The notes: generated from the sequence alone by a model not told the origin. A DNA stretch of 64,000 nt from Lutjanus erythropterus (GCA_020091685.1 CM034597.1:1496646-1560645), one strand, 5' to 3'; positions 33,530 to 44,445 are shown, counted from the first letter of the stretch. Numbers and translations are program-made.

Positions 33530-33797
33530 TAAATTCTGGGAAGAGTTCATTCATGTGTAAATGAACAGTCCTGACCATCTTTACTGCCATATTTGCTTTA
33601 TTGAAAACACAAAGTTAAAACTTTATATTTGAGAAACAAATGTATTTAGGCTGAGTTCACAGGCCATCTCATTGCTTAAATTAAATGCTTTATAAAAGCT
33701 GTGCTGCAGATATAAACTTTTAAAAATTCCTCCATAGTATTTTATTTATTCGGGCACCCAAATAAAATCTCCTGTGACCCACATGTGGGTCCTGTAC
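33530..33797 (-). repeat. Interspersed repeat family A, copy 2
   Basis: On the minus strand it matches copy 1 (3213-3622): GGGTCACAGGAGATTTTATT, TATCTGCAGCAC, GAGATGGCCTGTGAACT, ATGGCAGTAAAGATGGTCAG and GAATGAACTCTTCCCA. The minisatellite beside copy 1 is absent here. Confidence 0.75.
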
Positions 33798-34273
33798 TGC
33801 TGTCTCATCCATAAAGGCACACACTCTCTTGCTCTTTCTCTGGGGAAACACCTCTTTCTCACCTGTCTGCTATTAATCAAACTACCTGCTACCTCTGAAA
33901 TCTTGAAATCAGAGGTTATAATGGACTAGGATAATAACCATCAGTGACCCCATTCAAGTTTTGGTTTGATCTACAATTACTCAGGATGAAAAACGGTTGA
34001 ATGTATTTTATTTAAATTAATTAATCACAGCCTGGAAACAAGAACAAAAATAAAACCAAAAAAAGTTGGAAACATTGCTGTTTGTAATAAGTAGGAGGAC
34101 CTTGTTTCAACATTTGAGAGCTTTAACACAAAAATTCTGTGTTATAGATGTGCTGAGACAAAAAGTGTTACAACCATCCCTGGTCTCCCCTGTTATTGTT
34201 AATTGAGTCTAATTAATTACTTGTACAGTAATTTCTGTGGGGTCAATATCACATGTTCTTTGCCTTTTGTGTA
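33798..34273. other. No gene recognised
   Basis: Unique AT-rich sequence. Confidence 0.4.
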
Positions 34274-34331
34274 ATACACACACACACACACACACGCGCG
34301 CGCGCGCACACACACACACACACACGCACAT
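34274..34331. repeat. (CA)n-(CG)6-(CA)n alternating tract
   Basis: An uninterrupted purine-pyrimidine alternation of about 57 bp with a CG core at 34295-34307 between two CA blocks. This is a classic Z-DNA-prone sequence and an unusually dense CpG cluster for this AT-rich window. Confidence 0.95.
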
Positions 34332-35110
34332 AAAAGAAACTTAATGAAAACGTAGACACTTTTAGGAAAAGTCAAGTACCAACAGGATTGTATTTTTTGA
34401 ATTCAACAAAGTTATTGCACATATAAATTTGAAATAAGTCAAAATGATCTACTTGGCCGGCATAGTGTAAATCAATCAATGGAGAGGTGTGTGTGTGTGA
34501 ATTAACTTCTTTCTTTAAAACTGCTTTAAGTTTTAATTTTTGCACCTGTGTTCATCGAATATAAATCCCTGATTTTTAAGATACAGTGTCACCAATACGT
34601 ATAGTTGGACAGCAGATGCTACAGTTACGAACTGAATATGTGTGCCCAGTACAGCAGTAAGTCACAGCACAGAGTAGCAGGAGATTGATTTCACCTGTCA
34701 TGTGGCGAGAGTAATGAGAGCTGACCAACAACACAGTTTGGTATCAAAGCAAAAGCAGTATTTCAGACTTAAACCCAGTGCTAATAGAGAACATGATAAC
34801 ATTAATGTGGCAATCTACAAACTCTGTCTGATGAAGGTGGCAGCACCTCTAATCTACACACGGACCTTCAGGTGCACACTAAGAATGAGCAGAGGTCACA
34901 TTAAAGATCAAAGTAAACGCTCTACAGATATTTAAACATTGCCAACAAATAGATATTCTGTCCACTGTATTCAAAAACATTACTGTTGTCATGAGTTTAT
35001 CAAATGGTAGGAAAATGTCCTCATATTGGCCTCCCTACTGCTTTCTTATTACCATCCCACAGTAGTGATGAGGGACGACTTCAGTAGTTCTTGTCCTCTG
35101 CAAATGCAAT
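34332..35110. other. No gene recognised
   Basis: Includes a short GTGTGTGTGTG at 34487-34498 and an open frame at 34702-34935 without domain or splice context. Confidence 0.4.
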
Positions 35111-35560
35111 TTAAAGGGAAAGTTCACCTAAAAATTAAAATTCAACCATTATCTACTCACGATTATGCCAGAGTTTCACAGGAAAACTGCTTTACAGAAT
35201 CTCCCAAACATTGGAAGTAATCCAAGTCTCCTAAAGCCCTAACATGCCAAGCTGACTTGAAAGACGTCATTTACGCCATGTTTTTAGCCTGAATCTTCAC
35301 CTGTAATTCCTTAGCTTGGAGCCACACTTGTGTGTGCACTGTCTGAACTGGGTGTGGGTGGTGTGACGATGTGCACACATATGTTGGGGCTTTAGGTGAC
35401 TTGGATTACACCAGGTGAGCAGTATGGAGGCATTTTATGTGTTTTACTGTGAAACTCCAGCAGCGTTTTGTGGATTAAAAGACTAAACCCAATCTTCAAT
35501 TGACATGAGGGAGTGTAGATAATGACTATATTCTCACTTTTGGGTGAACTACCCCTTTAA
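35111..35560. mobile_element. Family C TIR element, complete copy
   Basis: The 450-bp unit begins TTAAAGGGAAAGTTCACC and ends, inverted, TTAAAGGGGTAGTTCACC, so the two ends are inverted repeats that each include TTAA. This fits a TTAA-targeting, piggyBac-type MITE. Fragments of the same family lie at 10870-11034 and 56843-57198. No transposase. Confidence 0.8.
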
Positions 35561-37499
35561 AGTTCAGATGAAGCTAATGTGAGTCTTCAGCAATGTGTGT
35601 TATTCAAGTCAAGGGGGTATATTCCAAAAGTACCGTCTTTGTCTTTTGTACCAAGCTCCTCTTTGTTACTGTCCCTACAGTGCAACTCAGCAAGTATCCA
35701 GTCTCCAAGGAAACACAAAGAGACATTATAAACTCAAAAGACTGGTAGATACAAATTTTGGACAAAACATGAACTGTGTTTGTCCCCCATCATTTACACT
35801 GAAATGAATCTCTTTATGGCCAGTATGGAAAAGTGGAAAGATTAACTCCACCAAAAACTGCTTCAGTGTATCAAATGTACCATAAAACTGAAGGCTCAAA
35901 TTAATGAATTGTAGAAAGTAGTGAAAACTTAAATTTGAGTTGGCTTATATGATAATTCTGTAATCAAAGAGTGCATAAAACACTGACTCAATATATTTAA
36001 GCCTTAAAAACCTTCAAATTTTGAGTTTATGTACTCAAGAAAATTGTGGCAACTGATTGCCTCAGTTTTTTCGATTTCTGCTAACTTATTCAGGTTTACA
36101 GCACACATGCTTGTGTCATTAAAAGATATACTTGAAAAATTTGAACCTTCCCTTAAACTCAGATTCAAGCTGAGTGCAGTGACATGTTCCCTTTTCATCG
36201 GATGAATGTGAAAACAGCCTTCTATTGTCAAACTCTGCTCATATATTATTCTGCACAGCACAGATCAAACATCCAAGTGAAGTAACAATAAGCATAAATG
36301 CCTCAGATATGCAGCACAAATGAACAAACCCAGTACAGACCTTAACATGTCAGCCCCATCTCTCTTCCTGCCTCTATCTAAAAAAACAAAAATGCAACTC
36401 TTCTGTTAGACATGCAGAAAGTTTGACATCATTGATATGATGTAAAGTAACATTATTAGAGCTGATTGTATCAAAAGATAAGAGATTTGTGATCTATGAA
36501 CAGGCAAAGAAAGAGAAAAGAAGCTCACGTAAGCATTCATTATAACGGCAAGAATATGTGTATGAAAAAGGCCAAATGTGATTATTTATGATTACAGAAA
36601 TGTAAATATAAGAACTTAACAGCAGGCAGTTATGCAGTCATCACATTAGTCACTCACATGAACAACCATGCGCAGCACCAGTGCTGCATTTTGTGACAAG
36701 ATCAACATCAGTGTCTTCTGCAGGAATAATCTGAGCTAATTGTCTTGACAAGGTATCAAATGTTGAACAATTAGACGTGTTAAATGGTCCTGTAATGACT
36801 GCTGAACATGCTGGCCATATGGATGGGCCCCACTGAGATCTAACTGTTGGCAAAGGGCCCAACACTCTCATACCATCAGAGAGGGAGGAGGAGAGAGCAG
36901 ATGAGTGAAGGAAGAACATAAGCAGGGGATAAACCTAATTTCATCCCTCTTGTTTCGCACTAAGAAGGACTTTATGAATGACACGTCAAGTGTGAGACTG
37001 ACACAGAGAGACAGACATGTAGAGAATGATGGTATTAATGCAACAGATGTTCAATCTCAAGGTTTTCACAGATTGAGTTGTTTTGTAATGTACTCTAAGT
37101 ACTGTACACCAAGAGGAAATACTTACCCAAATATTAGATAACCCTGATTAAAGGAGCAATATTTAGCTGTTGCATGTGCAAAAATGAGTACTGCAGTCCA
37201 AACAAGAGTGCAACATCCACACAACCTCATACACTGACAAAAACAAGCTAGGACAAGTCCTCCACTGTAAGTTGATTAGCTGTTTATAACTGTCACTTAT
37301 TTGTCAATGTAAAGTGAACTCTGTTATCCTGAAAACAAAAGCCCACTGCTCTGAAATAACAGTCTGGATGTTGAGTTCAGTGGCTGTCTGTCTCACTTCC
37401 TGCCAAATTCCATTAACATTTTGCTCAATTTAACAGTCATAAACATCTACAGCTTGTACAAGATTATTAATGCTTTCTTGTGACTCATAAACAGACACA
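35561..37499. other. Unique sequence, no gene recognised
   Basis: A minus-strand open frame at 36650-36919 (89 codons) has somewhat protein-like composition, but no recognised domain and no obvious splice borders. The rest is AT-rich. Confidence 0.35.
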
Positions 37500-38224
37500 A
37501 ACTCATGTACATCATGTATATTTTATCATTTATTAGAATAAATATATTACAGATTTCTCCTTTAATCTACGCTACAGTTGTGAGTTTCAAGTCATCTTCT
37601 AAGTAGCATGATGTTCATTTAGTAAAATATGGTCCCATTTAGAAGAAAACAGACAATAAAGCAGGGTATACTTTAGGGTGGGGCTTTTGTGTGATTGACA
37701 AGTCATCCTCAGTGAGTTGAGAAAGTCAGATCAAACTGTCAAATTAGGCAGTGTTAATCAAACATGGATCAATATACTACATTGCGCACTTCTCACTTAA
37801 GACAATTTCAAAAACATATTTTAGTGACTGTAGCTGTAATACGAGAAGCAGCCAGGCAGGCCGACGTTATTTTCCTGCTACATGGACGAATCACAACAAA
37901 GCACCGCTCAAATCGCTCAAGTCACCCACTGGCTCCACACTCTCATCTGTACTGTGCATTCTCTGGTTGCGAGTGTTGGGAGTAACGCGTTACAAAAGTA
38001 ACGCAATTACAGTAATGTATTACTATTTTCTGTAACGCAGTAATATAAAGCATTACTAATAAAATTTCTGTAATATTATACCAGTTACAATCTAAGTAAC
38101 GCGCGTTACAAAGCATTTTAACCCGATTAGGTATTGTTTTTTTAAGAATTCACCAACACCGCGAGACATCCCGACAGCAGAAAAAAATCGCGGGAGTCAT
38201 TTCCTGTTGCTGGAACTCGCAAAG

Positions 38225-38625
38225 ATGACTACAGACACGGATTCTACATTTGCAAGATGGACATACTCACATTATTTTTAGTTCTTCAGAGAAAAGGACA
38301 AGAGCATAATAGTCAAGTGCAATCTGTGTGCGACACTTCAAAAAAAAATAGCACTAATAACCTGGACCGGTGCCACGCTAACATTAAGCTAAATGAGAGA
38401 GATGCACCTGCGGATAAGAGAAAGACAACCGAGGACGAGCATACGGGAAAGTTAAAGCAACAAAAGTTAAGTTTCTCTTGGTCTGCCATGCTTCTTAAAG
38501 CCAGAGAAGTGAGGAGACTGGCGGCAGAGTATATTGTGGAAGACATGCTCCCCCTATCACCGGTAGAATAGCAGGCGTTCATAAAGCTTGTCAACAAAAT
38601 CCCTGTGAACACCAGCAATGACAAG
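38225..38625 (+). pseudogene. BED-finger hAT transposase, N-terminal remnant (ZBED-like)
   Basis: The first frame opens at ATG 38225 with TFARWTYSHYF, hits a stop at 38279-38281, then continues with the Cys-x2-Cys pair CNLC at 38318-38329. After a frameshift at the A9 run (38340-38348) the next frame gives NSTNNLDRCHANIKLNER, the distal histidine side of a BED finger with several residues lost before it. The downstream KLSFSW and DMLPLSPVE segments resemble ZBED/hAT proteins. A stop at 38569-38571 is followed by FIKLVNKIP and a donor-like AAG-GTAAGC at 38623-38630. Non-functional. Confidence 0.8.
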
Positions 38626-38766
38626 GTAAGCTAATGTTGTCATAGAGAGTGGGCCATGTGGCCATCTACAGTGTTATTATTACAAACAGTAACCTAAACC
38701 GCGAGTCCACATGCTGTTGAGGAGAAGTAAATCTGTGCACCTCAGGTTCACAGTCGAATCCGAATA

Positions 38767-38812
38767 TACAGTGGAGAAAATAAGTATTTGATCAATTGTT
38801 GATATTCTGTTT
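38767..38812 (+). mobile_element. Tc1-like left-terminus fragment
   Basis: TACAGTGGAGAAAATAAGTA followed by TTTGATCA resembles the end of fish Tc1-like elements (TA target, CAGTGGGGAAAATAAGTATTTGATCA type). No right end or transposase is present. It lies inside the hAT element at 37971-38985. Confidence 0.65.
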
Positions 38813-39098
38813 CTCTGTGAAAATAAACTTACCATAAAGTAAAAGTAACTCAAAAGAAATACAAAAGTAGTGTAACGCATTACAATTCAGAGACAGTAAT
38901 ATTGTAATGTAACTAATTACTTTCAAATGACAGTAACTAATAATATATAATGTATTACATTCAGGATGTAACTTGCCCAACATTGCTGGTTGCAAAAAAA
39001 AAAACCATGAAGGCGACCCCCATGATGCCAGACTTGAGGCTTCAGAAGAGTGGTCCAAAAACCAATGGGTGACATCACAGTGGTTCAGACTTGCTACT

Positions 39099-39735
39099 GA
39101 CCCAAATATTAGACAACAGTGATCATAAATCTACTTTGCTGACCTAAATAGTAGACAGCCCTTATTATTAATCTATGCCCACATGACTCAAATATTAGAC
39201 AACTATAATAATAAATCTACCCTACTAACCTGAATATTAGACAGCCCTAATTACAAATCCAGGTAATGCTTATAATAAGCTCCTTGTAATAAGTGTTAGT
39301 TAATAAATAAGGCTTTTATAGGTTAATAATAGGTTAATAAGTGCATAATCAAGGCTTATTAACCTTAAAGCATTATTGTTGCTTTAGATCAGGTAGTTGT
39401 GAAAAGCATATTTAAAATAGTTAATAAAGCAACAAAATAAGCAATGACATAATAGGTAAGTTAATTAAATTTATATTAGCATTCTTAAGCATAATATAAA
39501 TTGTAAACAAGTTTCTAATAAGAGCTATCAAGGTCTTATAACCTAACAATAAACATGTTCATCATCCTATTATTGATGCTTATCCAGTTTTATTGACACA
39601 AAACTTAAATTAGCATCATTTATCCTAATGTGGGCCTCATTATCTATTAACTAACACTCATTACAAGGACCTTAGTATAAAGTGTTACCCCCTCACTGAC
39701 CCCAGGATTAGACAGCTCTAAATATAAAGACATTG
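39099..39735 (+). repeat. About 42-bp minisatellite, interrupted
   Basis: Units start at 39099, 39141, 39185 and 39227, each with GACC.AAATATTAGACA then AATAAATCTAC-like sequence. The fourth unit is cut at about 39260 and the series resumes at about 39693 with GACCCCAGGATTAGACAGCT (39698 on). The intervening 430 bp is a TIR element. Confidence 0.8.
39261..39692. mobile_element. TIR element, family D, inside the 42-bp minisatellite
   Basis: Inverted ends of about 50 bp: the left has CTCCTTGTAATAAGTGTTAG and the right, inverted, GTCCTTGTAATGAGTGTTAG, both followed by TTAATA.ATAA. The right tip is GGGGTAACACTTTATACTAA when inverted. It is non-coding and AT-rich. From memory it belongs to a frequent fish MITE type. 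No clear target duplication was resolved. Confidence 0.8.
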
Positions 39736-40312
39736 AGAGGTTTTTGACTGGGAATTGTCAGAAATGGATTTCCTCCAGAGCAGTAAACATCTTACACTAG
39801 CTGTCAAAATACTCCTGTAGGTTGAAATGGACTTCATAAACATTTTATGAGAGCTTACTGATTCTAGAAGAATCCATAAACAGACTTGAGCAAACTTGCA
39901 AGCTTACAAACACTAAGACTAGAATACACCCATAATGCACTGTGAATAACACATAATCGTGCTTTTCAAAAGTACTTTTTTCAAAAGTTGTCTTATGTCC
40001 AACATGTTTTCCTCTACACATGCATGTTGATGATTCACAGATACTAAAGGAAAAAAGATCGAACAGGGGAAAACTGAAATTAGTAATCGATTAAATTATT
40101 ATTACACGAATAACTGATTACATGTGAATGCATTAGGGATGGGTAAGAACAAACGAATATCTTTAAAAAAGTAAAGGTTTTCAGATTTTTGGATGCTGCA
40201 GTGTGGCCTTTATATATGGAGGAACAGAGGCAAACTGCATGGTGGCCTTTAAACTTTAAGGAACCTTGTCTTGTCTCAAAATGCCTGAACTGTAAAGGAG
40301 ATAGGGAAGCAT
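39736..40312. other. No gene recognised
   Basis: AT-rich unique sequence up to the target duplication of the next hAT element. Confidence 0.4.
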
Positions 40313-40320
40313 GATGGAGG

Positions 40321-41222
40321 CAATGGCGCCACCAGGCGGTGGCCTGGGGTGGCCGCAGCCACTCCTACAAATCTGCTGGCCACCCCACTGGCCACCCCAC
40401 TGGCCAGTCACAAATATCGATTGCCAGTTAAGCTCACACCGGCGCACACTTAGCCAATCAGAGGTGACAAAGACGGTTCCTTCCCCCTTGATTGGCTCAT
40501 TGTCTAACAGTGATGTCAATCACTCATTCATTCCATTGGTTCTGAGTAGGTTGCAAACTCCGGCAGCATCGCCACTGATCCGCATCGATCAGCAGCACCG
40601 ATCAAGGACTATGAGTAAGTCATAATTTCTTTTGTAAAAAGAAGGGGGAGAAGTAATATTCGTTGTGACGTGTTTTTTAAGTGTCAAAAGGTGCTGCTAC
40701 AGCAACCTGTTAGAGCAGCACTGCTGTGCTTTTTAACTTATTTGAGTTACGTAACGTTACAGTACATAGGCATAGTCAGCTAACGTTAGCTGCTGCTATT
40801 ATTTCAATTTGCAGACCATGAGGAGAAAGTCAACAGACATCTCTTCTTACTTCAAGAAGAAATTTAGCACAGGAGGAGAGAGAGAGCCGACGGTTGAGCA
40901 GCAGAGGCATATCTGGAAGTACCTGCTTTTTCTGTTTTGATTGCAATAATGTACACCGTAAATGAATAATGATAACATGATAACTAGCCAATTTAAAAAA
41001 AAAAAAAAAAAAATCACCTAACACATATACATAGTGCTTCCTCAAGTCTTTCTGATAGTTTTCTGCTAGCCTATATACTACAGTATAATAAAAATATAGT
41101 AATAATAGTACTAGTAAAATAAAATTCAAGAAATTATGACTTTTTAGTTCTGGTGTGCCACCCCAAGATTTTAAGTGGCCCCACCTGGCCACCCCTATGA
41201 AAAATTTCTGCAGGCGCTACTG
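40321..41222 (+). mobile_element. Complete defective hAT element (ZMYM/TTF-type) with 8-bp target duplication
   Basis: The 902-bp element is flanked by perfect GATGGAGG copies at 40313-40320 and 41223-41230. Ends are inverted: CAATGGCGCC at the left and CAGTAGCGCC at the right when reverse-complemented, with GGGGTGGCC subterminal motifs at both sides. It is GC-rich at the left and has a direct repeat of GGCCACCCCACT (40378-40402). It keeps a 5' exon-intron-exon arrangement but no catalytic domain, so it is an internal-deletion derivative needing a transposase from elsewhere. Confidence 0.93.
40818..40940 (+). pseudogene. Transposase 5' coding remnant, 40 codons
   Basis: The ATG at 40818 follows an acceptor-like TTTGCAG (AG 40813-40814). 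The frame reads MRRKSTDISSYFKKKFSTGG and stops at 40938-40940. Lys/Arg-Ser-x-Asp-Ile-Ser-Ser-Tyr-Phe is the start typical of ZMYM/TTF-type hAT transposases. A donor-like GTAAGT at 40615-40620 would define a 200-bp upstream intron. The rest of the protein is deleted. Confidence 0.65.
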
Positions 41223-41230
41223 GATGGAGG

Positions 41231-41977
41231 AGGAGGGCAGATCAGCATGATGCATGCCATCCCTGTTTCTGCTGGCTGCTCAGCTTCAACACTGAACGCT
41301 GGCAGAGTCAGCTACACTGCATGTGAATGCTGGTATCACAATCTGCTGTCATTCAGTGATCTGACCTGACAGCACTGTTAGCAGCCACCCATGAGAAGTG
41401 CTCCATTGTGAGTTCAGATTTTGTTAATGAGCTATGCATATTTGTGTTTGCTATTCAGTATGCAAAAACACATACCATGCCATTATATCCATACACTTAA
41501 TACATCTATACAGTTTGTAAACCCTCATAGGCAAATTTATGATTAGTGATTTTGGGCAATATAACTAAAATTGACATGATTAGACTTGACAGATGTTCAC
41601 ACATAAGTGCTGAAAACCACAGCTTAAATTATTCTCTCTGTGTCAGCATCACCATGAGGCTCTGCAAAGGCCTGTGTGATGTAAAATCAGCCAAAGGGCT
41701 TCTGAGTCTGAAGCCAAAAATGTATGACTGTGCTGGCTGCACTTATGAACCCTACAGAGACATACAACATAGCATAAACACAACCTGCTGTCTGCACAAG
41801 TGTCTCTTCGGAGTATGTCAGAGCGTGAACTGGCATAGGTGAACATAAAGGTAAACATACAATCATACAAAGTACGATGCACAGTGAGATTTAGTCTGTG
41901 CATTTACCCGTCATAGAATTAGGAGCAGAGGCAGCTGGGGACCAGTGCCTCAGGGGGCCTGAGTGGAGAACTGACCT
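41231..41977. other. No gene recognised
   Basis: An open frame at 41546-41842 (98 codons, Cys-rich) overlaps a minus-strand frame. Neither has recognisable domains or splice borders. Confidence 0.35.
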
Positions 41978-42125
41978 CTCATACATGTTTTTGATGGTGG
42001 GAAAAAGTGGCACACCCGGAGGACACCCACACATGCAAAGACAACACACAGAAACTACTGCCTGAACTAACAAGTCCTTCTCCCTGCGAGGCCAGAGCAC
42101 TAACTACTACAACCATGTGTTGCCC
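41978..42125 (-). repeat. Degenerate SINE copy
   Basis: Plus-strand blocks CACACCCGGAGGACACCCAC, ACATGCAAAGACAACACACA and GCGAGGCCAGAGCACTAACT correspond in order to the complement of a very common fish tRNA-derived SINE (from memory: CCCGGAGGAAACCCACGC, ACATGCAAACTCCACACAGA, GAGGCGACAGTGCTAACCAC). The box A and B region is decayed. Open frames across it are incidental. Confidence 0.65.
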
Positions 42126-42139
42126 TAGATTATGTACAA

Positions 42140-42843
42140 CAGTGGATCCCAACCTTTTTATCTTGGACCCCCCCATATACTTGTATCTGTGAAAAGCTGA
42201 GCTACTGCTACTATTACTTTCAACATCAATCAATGCTTTTCTAGTTTAGTTTTTTGACATATAGCTTATGGAAACTCAAGAAGATGAAATTTAGAGAAAA
42301 TATTTAATATTAAAACATTTTTGGTTTACAGGCTACATATTTTTACAGTTTGTAAATGTTTTGCCAACCTACAATCTTTAGTTGAGATAATCTACTTTTC
42401 TTTTTTAGATAAACTTGAATCTCTGAATTTTAGAAAAATTGAATTCACAAATTGGGCACAGTGAGCTGTGAACCTGATTTGTCATGATTTTGGTTCCTGA
42501 AAATTAAATGAATTTAATCTATAATTTATATAACAAAGTTTGGAAAACTCAAAGCTTTATTTGTTTATTTAAGGAAGACAAATAAATGATGTCAGCTGTT
42601 GTTTGAGTTGGGCTCAAAACTCAAATATCTATTGCCGTATGCTGCCTTAAAATTTTATGTTGTCTGAACTTTTTCATAGACCTACAATGAAGATAAATTA
42701 TTACTATCATTATTTATTTATTTATTTTATTTTATTTTTTTAAGGTATTCATTTCCATATAATTTTTGCCAAAGTCACAGGGAGCCAGTGGGGAGGGGCT
42801 ACCGAGCTGCATACAGCTACGGACTCACAGGTTGCAGACCCTG
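42140..42843. mobile_element. Putative hAT-type relic
   Basis: The left edge CAGTGGATCCCAACCTTTTT with GGACCCCCC is a good hAT-like terminus. The right edge, inverted, CAGGGTCTGCAACCTGTGAG, is a weaker partner. No 8-bp duplication is present, so the right boundary is tentative. The interior is AT-rich and non-coding, with an ATTT-rich patch at 42714-42743. Confidence 0.5.
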
Positions 42844-44032
42844 GGTCTTTACAGTATTGTGTTTGGTGTGGACTGCAAAAAGAAAAGCTGTTGTTCTGGC
42901 TGCAACTAATGGAGACTCTAATAAACAAAATGATATGAAAACTGATTAGTTATACTTAATAACTTGGCCACTGACTGTATTTTTGTTTAAGTTGTTCAAT
43001 GCTGTTGCAGTTCAGTTTGTTAGTTCTGCTTTGTTAACCTCTTTCAAAGTCCAATTTAGCAAATGTATACTTTTGCTTTGTCTTCTCACATATCAAGACA
43101 TGGAGACAGCTGGTTCTCTGACTAACACAACAAGAAATAAATGTCAAACACACACGTACAAACACACACTGTCATGGGGGCAGAAGAAAGAAAACAAATA
43201 CAGCAGAGGAGACTGAAACTCTTCATTGGGTTTTACATCTGTGTGTGTGTGTGTGTGTGTGTGTGTGACCTGGCTGGTCATTCATTAGCAGTCACTCACC
43301 AGGCTGCAGAATCTAACTGCATCTAACAAAGCAGAAAGCACTGCTCTCCATTAAGAGCCTCTTATCCCTGCCATCCACTAAATCAGCTCTCTCCCTACAG
43401 ACTCCCCGACTTTGATGACATTGCTTCAAAGCAGTTTCACTTTCACTTTAATCTTTAATGAAATAATAGCGCCGGAGAAGAAGTGATGGGCATTTATGTC
43501 ACTTTTAAAGGGAAATTTCAGCCCACTACAAAAATTTAACAGGGATGTTGCTCTGAAATAAAACTGTTGAGCTTCAAAGCAGGAAATTGTGCCTCTTTGA
43601 CATTGGACAAAAATAAATAGTTTATTGGATTCTCTCTAATTTTCTTGTCTCTGACTTTGACGACTGCATTAAAAAAGGAGTCATCAGAGCTGTCTGAGAG
43701 GCCCGCTGGGTGCAAAACAATTAGCGTTGTCTAACTTTGTATTTTTATTTATTTATTTATTTTTTAAGTTGGTTTGAAGCTGAAAGCTACAGGACATAAA
43801 TCTGACTTTGAAAGTGTTCGGGTCCATTCAAAACTCTTCTGCTGTGTTGTATAGAACATGAAAAAACAGGTTGTTTTATGACCTCAGTCAGTGAGTGATG
43901 ACAGCTTGTTGCTTCCATTGTAAAATAAAATGTAGCTTCATACATCTATAGAAACTTGTCTTTTATTTTTCCCTACCAGTGTTCATTTACCTTATTTTAC
44001 TCACACTGAGCATAAGACTGGCATAATACCTT
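42844..44032. other. Unique sequence with GT tract; possible conserved non-coding stretch
   Basis: (GT)14 at 43240-43267. 43380-43740 is compact and non-repetitive (for example ATTAGCGTTGTCTAACTTTG, AATAATAGCGCCGGAGAAGA) and might be conserved. No gene was recognised. Confidence 0.35.
43240..43267. repeat. (GT)n microsatellite
   Basis: Fourteen TG/GT units read directly. Confidence 0.95.
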
Positions 44033-44445
44033 CATAGTTATGTCATGAAACCTGTGAGAGAGTCTGTGAATGTTGTGTAATTCAGTCATTTTTAATGTAA
44101 TGTTGACATTGTTTGAGATGTCTTCATGACAACTTGACATTAATCAAGCCAACAATGTCTTTGTTATGAACTTGACAAATAAACTAGCTAGCAAACCCAC
44201 CATATATGACCGTATAATTTACTGGTAAAACATAAAGTTTTGGGATAAGTCAAGTTGCCGTGACAAAGTCATTGACAGGTTATGTTATCTTGGTTCATGT
44301 CAAGTTGTCAGAAAAAACGATATTGTACATTTGATTAATGTCAGGTTGTTACCACAAACACACTGTTGGCTTGATTAATGTCAAGCTGTCCTAACAAAGA
44401 CATCTTGAACAATGTCAACTTTGCATTAAAAATGACATAACTAAC
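44033..44445. mobile_element. Long-TIR MITE-like element, family O
   Basis: Inverted ends run over about 85 bp. The left has TTTTTAATG, GTTGACATTGTTTGAGATGT and ACTTGACATTAATCAAGCCA. The right, inverted, has TTTTTAATG, GTTGACATTGTTCAAGATGT and GCTTGACATTAATCAAGCCA. The left arm has an extra ~42 bp between TAGTTATGTCAT (44035-44048) and the next TCATTTTTAATG. Non-coding. Confidence 0.8.

Larger units (their letters stand above)
37971..38985 (+). mobile_element. Complete defective hAT element with 8-bp target duplication
   Basis: The 1015-bp element is flanked by perfect CTGGTTGC copies at 37963-37970 and 38986-38993. Its ends are inverted: GAGTGTTGGGAGTAACGC at the left and, reverse-complemented, CAATGTTGGGCAAGTTAC at the right. 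The 8-bp duplication and CA.TGTTGGG ends fit hAT transposons. It carries remnants of a BED-finger transposase 5' region (38225-38625), but the catalytic region is deleted. Subterminal GTAACGC and ATTAC motifs repeat at both ends. A Tc1-like terminus fragment lies inside at 38767. Confidence 0.92.
37500..39085 (-). repeat. Family E repeat, copy 2, split by hAT insertion
   Basis: Reverse-complemented, 38994-39085 gives GATGTCACCCATTGGTTT and TGGTTTTTT, and 37962 down to about 37500 gives TGATTGACAAG-like blocks TTGTCAATCACAC, ATGGGACCATATTTTACTAA and GAACATCATGCT. These follow the order of copy 1 (23850-24385). The copy is interrupted by the element at 37971-38985. The outer edge near 37500 is approximate. 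Confidence 0.7.

Noticed and set aside
36650..36919. 89-codon minus-strand frame with protein-like composition
   Set aside because: No recognised family, no splice signals at its edges, and no neighbouring exon candidates.
39099..39260. CRISPR-like direct repeats
   Set aside because: Units of 42-44 bp are contiguous and diverged with no conserved repeat-spacer alternation. This is a eukaryotic minisatellite.
41546..41903. Cys-rich open frames on both strands
   Set aside because: Mutually overlapping, no domain match, no splice context.
42132..42851. 8-bp duplication flanking the putative hAT relic
   Set aside because: ATGTACAA and GGTCTTTA are unrelated, and the right boundary may be wrong.
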